Of a stretch of 64,000 bases of DNA, positions 62,030 through 64,000 are shown in pieces (positions within the stretch are counted from its first letter, which is position 1; each line of letters opens with the position of its first letter). The stretch comes from JABDMD01 sp965203475 (GTDB lineage Bacteria; Pseudomonadota; Gammaproteobacteria; UBA4575). The notes below the pieces were generated by a model. It saw only the letters and a list, made by a program, of their open reading frames with translations, was not told the origin of the DNA and ran no database searches. Location: the NCBI GenBank assembly GCA_965203475.1, contig OZ241890.1, positions 310,001-374,000 of the forward strand, given 5' to 3'. The position numbers and the translations under genes were made by a program.

Positions 62030-62455
62030 ATGCGATTATGGTCGATACATCCTAAGTATTTAGATGCGAAAGGGCTTGTAGCTTTATGGAGAGAAGGGCT
62101 GCTTGCGCAGAAAGTCTTACAAGGTGAAACTCGTGGATATAAAAATCATCCGCAACTTAATAGATTTAAATCTAAACAAGACCCACTAGCTGCGATTGGT
62201 AGGTACCTATACTACGTTCATAAAGAATCATTGTTACGCGATTACAGTTTTAATCTGGATAAAATTAATAAAATCAAATCTAGAGTTAAGCTTAATGTAA
62301 ATTCAGGACAAATAGATTTTGAAAAGAAACATTTACTATCGAAATTAAAAGAAAGAGACCGATCTTTATATTTAAAAGCTAGGAATATAAAGGAGCTGGA
62401 TGTTAACCCTATATTTCGTGTTGTAAAAGGAGATATCGAGGAGTGGGAAATTTAG
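62030..62455 (+). CDS. Pyrimidine dimer DNA glycosylase family protein
   Basis: A 141-residue protein. The N-terminal 'MRLWSIHPKYLDAKGLVALW' and 'AQKVLQGETRGYKNHPQLNR' match the bacterial pyrimidine-dimer glycosylase/endonuclease V-like family (Pyr_excise), whose namesake is T4 DenV. In bacteria the activity is mostly unproven. A basic C-terminal half and no signal peptide fit a DNA-binding cytoplasmic enzyme. It lies 67 bases after lpxD. Confidence 0.78.
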   Translation: MRLWSIHPKYLDAKGLVALWREGLLAQKVLQGETRGYKNHPQLNRFKSKQDPLAAIGRYLYYVHKESLLRDYSFNLDKINKIKSRVKLNVNSGQIDFEKKHLLSKLKERDRSLYLKARNIKELDVNPIFRVVKGDIEEWEI

Positions 62456-62463
62456 TGAGTACA

Positions 62464-62500
62464 TGGATGTGCGAATAAGAGTTACAACAAGGATGTTGTA
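62464..62500. repeat. Two tandem hairpins with GG/AGGA loops
   Basis: The short palindrome ACATGGATGT is followed by TACAACA (62483-62489), loop AGGA, TGTTGTA (62494-62500). Both carry GGATGT on their right arm. The pattern resembles small intergenic hairpins dispersed in gammaproteobacterial genomes after genes; I cannot confirm other copies here. Confidence 0.4.
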
Positions 62501-62531
62501 GCAGATTAAAGTCCTTCTTCTTTAAATGACT

Positions 62532-62547
62532 GCTATCGGCCAATAGC
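62532..62547. repeat. Imperfect palindrome, possibly part of a dispersed repeat
   Basis: GCTATCGGCCAATAGC is a palindrome with one mismatched pair. Its right part, GGCC..TAGCGGA, recurs in diverged form at about 63909-63922. Confidence 0.35.
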
Positions 62548-62570
62548 GGATATTCACCTGTAAAGTAAAA

Positions 62571-62588
62571 CGGCTCCCAATGGAGCCG
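62571..62588 (-). terminator. Terminator of the PEP-CTERM-like gene
   Basis: CGGCTCC (62571-62577), loop CAAT, GGAGCCG (62582-62588). On the minus strand it is followed by TTTTACTTTA, and it lies 27 bases beyond the stop at 62615. Confidence 0.85.
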
Positions 62589-62614
62589 CTTTATTATAAA
62601 TTTATTATTTTTGT

Positions 62615-63490
62615 TTACGAAATTGTTTGTTTACGTCTTGAGATACTGAACAAACCAATTAGACCCGAAGCTAAAAGCCAAAAAGCCATTGGTATGGGTA
62701 TAGGTTGTACCCATGTCAATTCTACTCCTGCATCATTACTTAAATCACTTGGGCTAATTCCTTCGGGTAATACTATGGATAGTATTGCGCTTGAAGCAGC
62801 ATCTGTATCGATTATTGTATTTGCAAGACCGCCGGCGCTTGCAGATACGGATAAAAAGGCGCCCAAATCAAGTCTTCCATTATTTGGCAAGATAAGTTCT
62901 CCTAAAAACTGTCCCGTGAAACTAAGGCCTGTAGATGTTGCAATTAAATTGGTGACCGTTCCACTAGTAAGTTCAGATGGCACGGTATTTATCATCGTAT
63001 CAATGATAGCCCCACCCACATCAACTTCATGAATCACTTCATGTCTTACACCAGCTGTACCTAATCCAACCACAGTAATGCCACCCGTGGTTACCTGACC
63101 AATAAAACCTCCACCAGAGCCTGGGGATGAAGTATGAGTAGATGTTACCGTGATGGATATAGAGCCTGTAGGAAAAATAATGTCTCCACCGGAATTATTA
63201 AATATACTTAATAAGTTTATATCGCCACTCGCCGTATGTGTATTAATTCCGAATGGTCCACTACCATCGGCAATGGCTTGAGCCCGTAATCTTCCGCTTG
63301 ATATGTCTGCAGAAGCTACAAACGTGCCACCATCTATTTGGCCCGAGAAAAATGCAGTTGTGGGATCAACTAGATCAATGTTATTAGGACTACCATTTGA
63401 TGCGGTGATTTGAACACTCGATGCGTTTACATTGCTAGACAACCATAATGGAAATAATGCAGTGAATAAAATGTATTTTATTATTCTCAT
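62615..63490 (-). CDS. Exported protein with a PEP-CTERM/VPLPA-like sorting tail
   Basis: A 291-residue protein: signal peptide (to about 'NVNAS'), a Gly/Ser/Thr-rich beta-type body with almost no Cys, and a C-terminal 'PIPIPMAFWLLASGLIGLFS' helix followed by 'ISRRKQ'. The tail has the Pro-rich box, membrane helix and basic end of PEP-CTERM (VPLPA-type) exosortase substrates, although the exact PEP or VPLPA string is altered. Such proteins are linked to extracellular polysaccharide or biofilm. No exosortase is in the window. RBS GGGGG-type sequence lies upstream. Confidence 0.8.
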   Translation of the reverse strand: MRIIKYILFTALFPLWLSSNVNASSVQITASNGSPNNIDLVDPTTAFFSGQIDGGTFVASADISSGRLRAQAIADGSGPFGINTHTASGDINLLSIFNNSGGDIIFPTGSISITVTSTHTSSPGSGGGFIGQVTTGGITVVGLGTAGVRHEVIHEVDVGGAIIDTMINTVPSELTSGTVTNLIATSTGLSFTGQFLGELILPNNGRLDLGAFLSVSASAGGLANTIIDTDAASSAILSIVLPEGISPSDLSNDAGVELTWVQPIPIPMAFWLLASGLIGLFSISRRKQTIS

Positions 63491-64000
63491 GTCTCCCCCC
63501 TAGATTTATAAATCCTGATAGTAACTATACCCCTTGAGTTGTCGTATTCAATTAAAATTTTATTGCTATTACTCTTTTTCAGGTTTTTATAAACTTGTTG
63601 TTTTCATTTGATTATACCAATTAAGTTTGATTATTTTTGCTTGAAAAATTGTTGATCTTATTAAATATGCCGACTTTCGATACCCAATAGTAACCATTTA
63701 CTTTTTTTAAAACCAATACTGGACAAAACTATAACCCTCAGAATAATAAACACCATCTCAATTAACTTATGGTGTTCACCAAAATTTAATATTTAACCAG
63801 TACTACTGTGAAACTCTTGGTCAAACAATCTAAATACACTAAACGTCGCTAAGCAAATTCCAATTATTATTATCGCTATTTTATCTGCCATGGGATTATG
63901 TCCGTTTTGGGCCGTTAGCGGACGTTAATTAAGGATATTAATCGGCAGCATTATCCCTGATGAAAACCTTACTTGTACTTCCCTGTGTACACAGCCATGC
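63491..64000. other. Gene-poor right end
   Basis: These 510 AT-rich bases hold no convincing gene. A 32-codon minus-strand frame (63891-63793) encodes a hydrophobic peptide but lacks an RBS. AACGTCGCTAA (63842-63852) and TTAGCGGACGTT (63915-63926) are inverted copies differing by one base. ATG 63960 starts a frame open to the right edge that could be the beginning of a gene outside the window. Confidence 0.5.

Noticed and set aside
63793..63891. 32-codon minus-strand frame encoding a hydrophobic peptide (starts MADKIAIIIIG)
   Set aside because: No ribosome binding site, very short and AT-rich; recorded only in the description of the gap.
63960..64000. ATG-initiated frame running off the right edge
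   Set aside because: Only 13 codons are visible and no RBS or motif supports it.
1..64000. CRISPR arrays, insertion sequences, prophage genes or rRNA
   Set aside because: I looked for regularly spaced direct repeats, transposase motifs and phage structural genes and saw none; short repeats at 62.5-63.9 kb do not form an array.

Overview
This window reads as chromosome from an AT-rich gammaproteobacterium. The evidence is gene order and content: queA-tgt-yajC-secD-secF, suhB/trmJ next to a complete iscR-iscS-iscU-iscA-hscB-hscA-fdx-iscX operon, ndk-rlmN-pilW-rodZ-hisS-yfgM-bamB-der, smc-zipA-ligA, argC-(DUF6776)-bactofilin-erpA, and lpxA/lpxD for lipid A. ZipA, RodZ, BamB and ErpA point to this class. 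The species cannot be named from the sequence. I see no rRNA operon, insertion sequence, prophage or CRISPR array. Most of the window is densely packed core genome with short gaps.

Layout. 0-1.6 kb: the end of a large envelope protein, a small broken-looking secreted ORF, a Cys-rich secreted protein and tRNA-Leu(CAA). 1.6-8.7 kb: queuosine genes, the Sec accessory complex, suhB and trmJ. 8.7-14.4 kb: the ISC iron-sulfur operon behind a recognisable IscR box. 14.6-22.5 kb: ndk to der, without the ispG that often sits before hisS. 22.5-29.6 kb: an accessory stretch with an ECF sigma factor, a membrane partner, a secreted beta-helix protein, an aminotransferase, small orphan genes, cysZ and queF. 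29.7-43.8 kb: smc, zipA, ligA, a PilZ protein with a possible AUU start, lpxA, mpl, a Ser/Thr kinase fused to a cyclic-nucleotide-binding domain, a LON-domain protein, thioredoxin and an ABC exporter. 44-50.3 kb: thiD-thiE-hemL, a rubredoxin of only 56 residues, a class II aldolase, a PfkB kinase, a HAD phosphatase and rppH.

50.3-56.4 kb is the most interesting part. It is an iron/heme island: bacterioferritin, bacterioferritin-associated ferredoxin, a PepSY membrane protein, an FMN-binding protein carrying a flavinylation motif, an acidic porin, a DUF1461-like membrane protein, two orphan genes, a 56-residue HemP and HemJ. Three good Fur-type inverted repeats lie at or upstream of the gene starts (about 51.28, 54.06 and 55.55 kb), with weaker half-sites near 50.85 and 50.96 kb. 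The site at 55.55 kb sits where two face-to-face promoters interlock. My reading, which is inference, is a Fur-controlled iron-acquisition and iron-storage locus that may combine an outer-membrane porin with periplasmic flavin-based electron transfer.

56.4-64 kb: a ClC channel, argC, a coiled-coil protein with bactofilin, erpA (with its own IscR-type box), lpxD, a pyrimidine-dimer glycosylase family protein and a secreted protein with a PEP-CTERM-like sorting tail. The final 500 bases hold no convincing gene.
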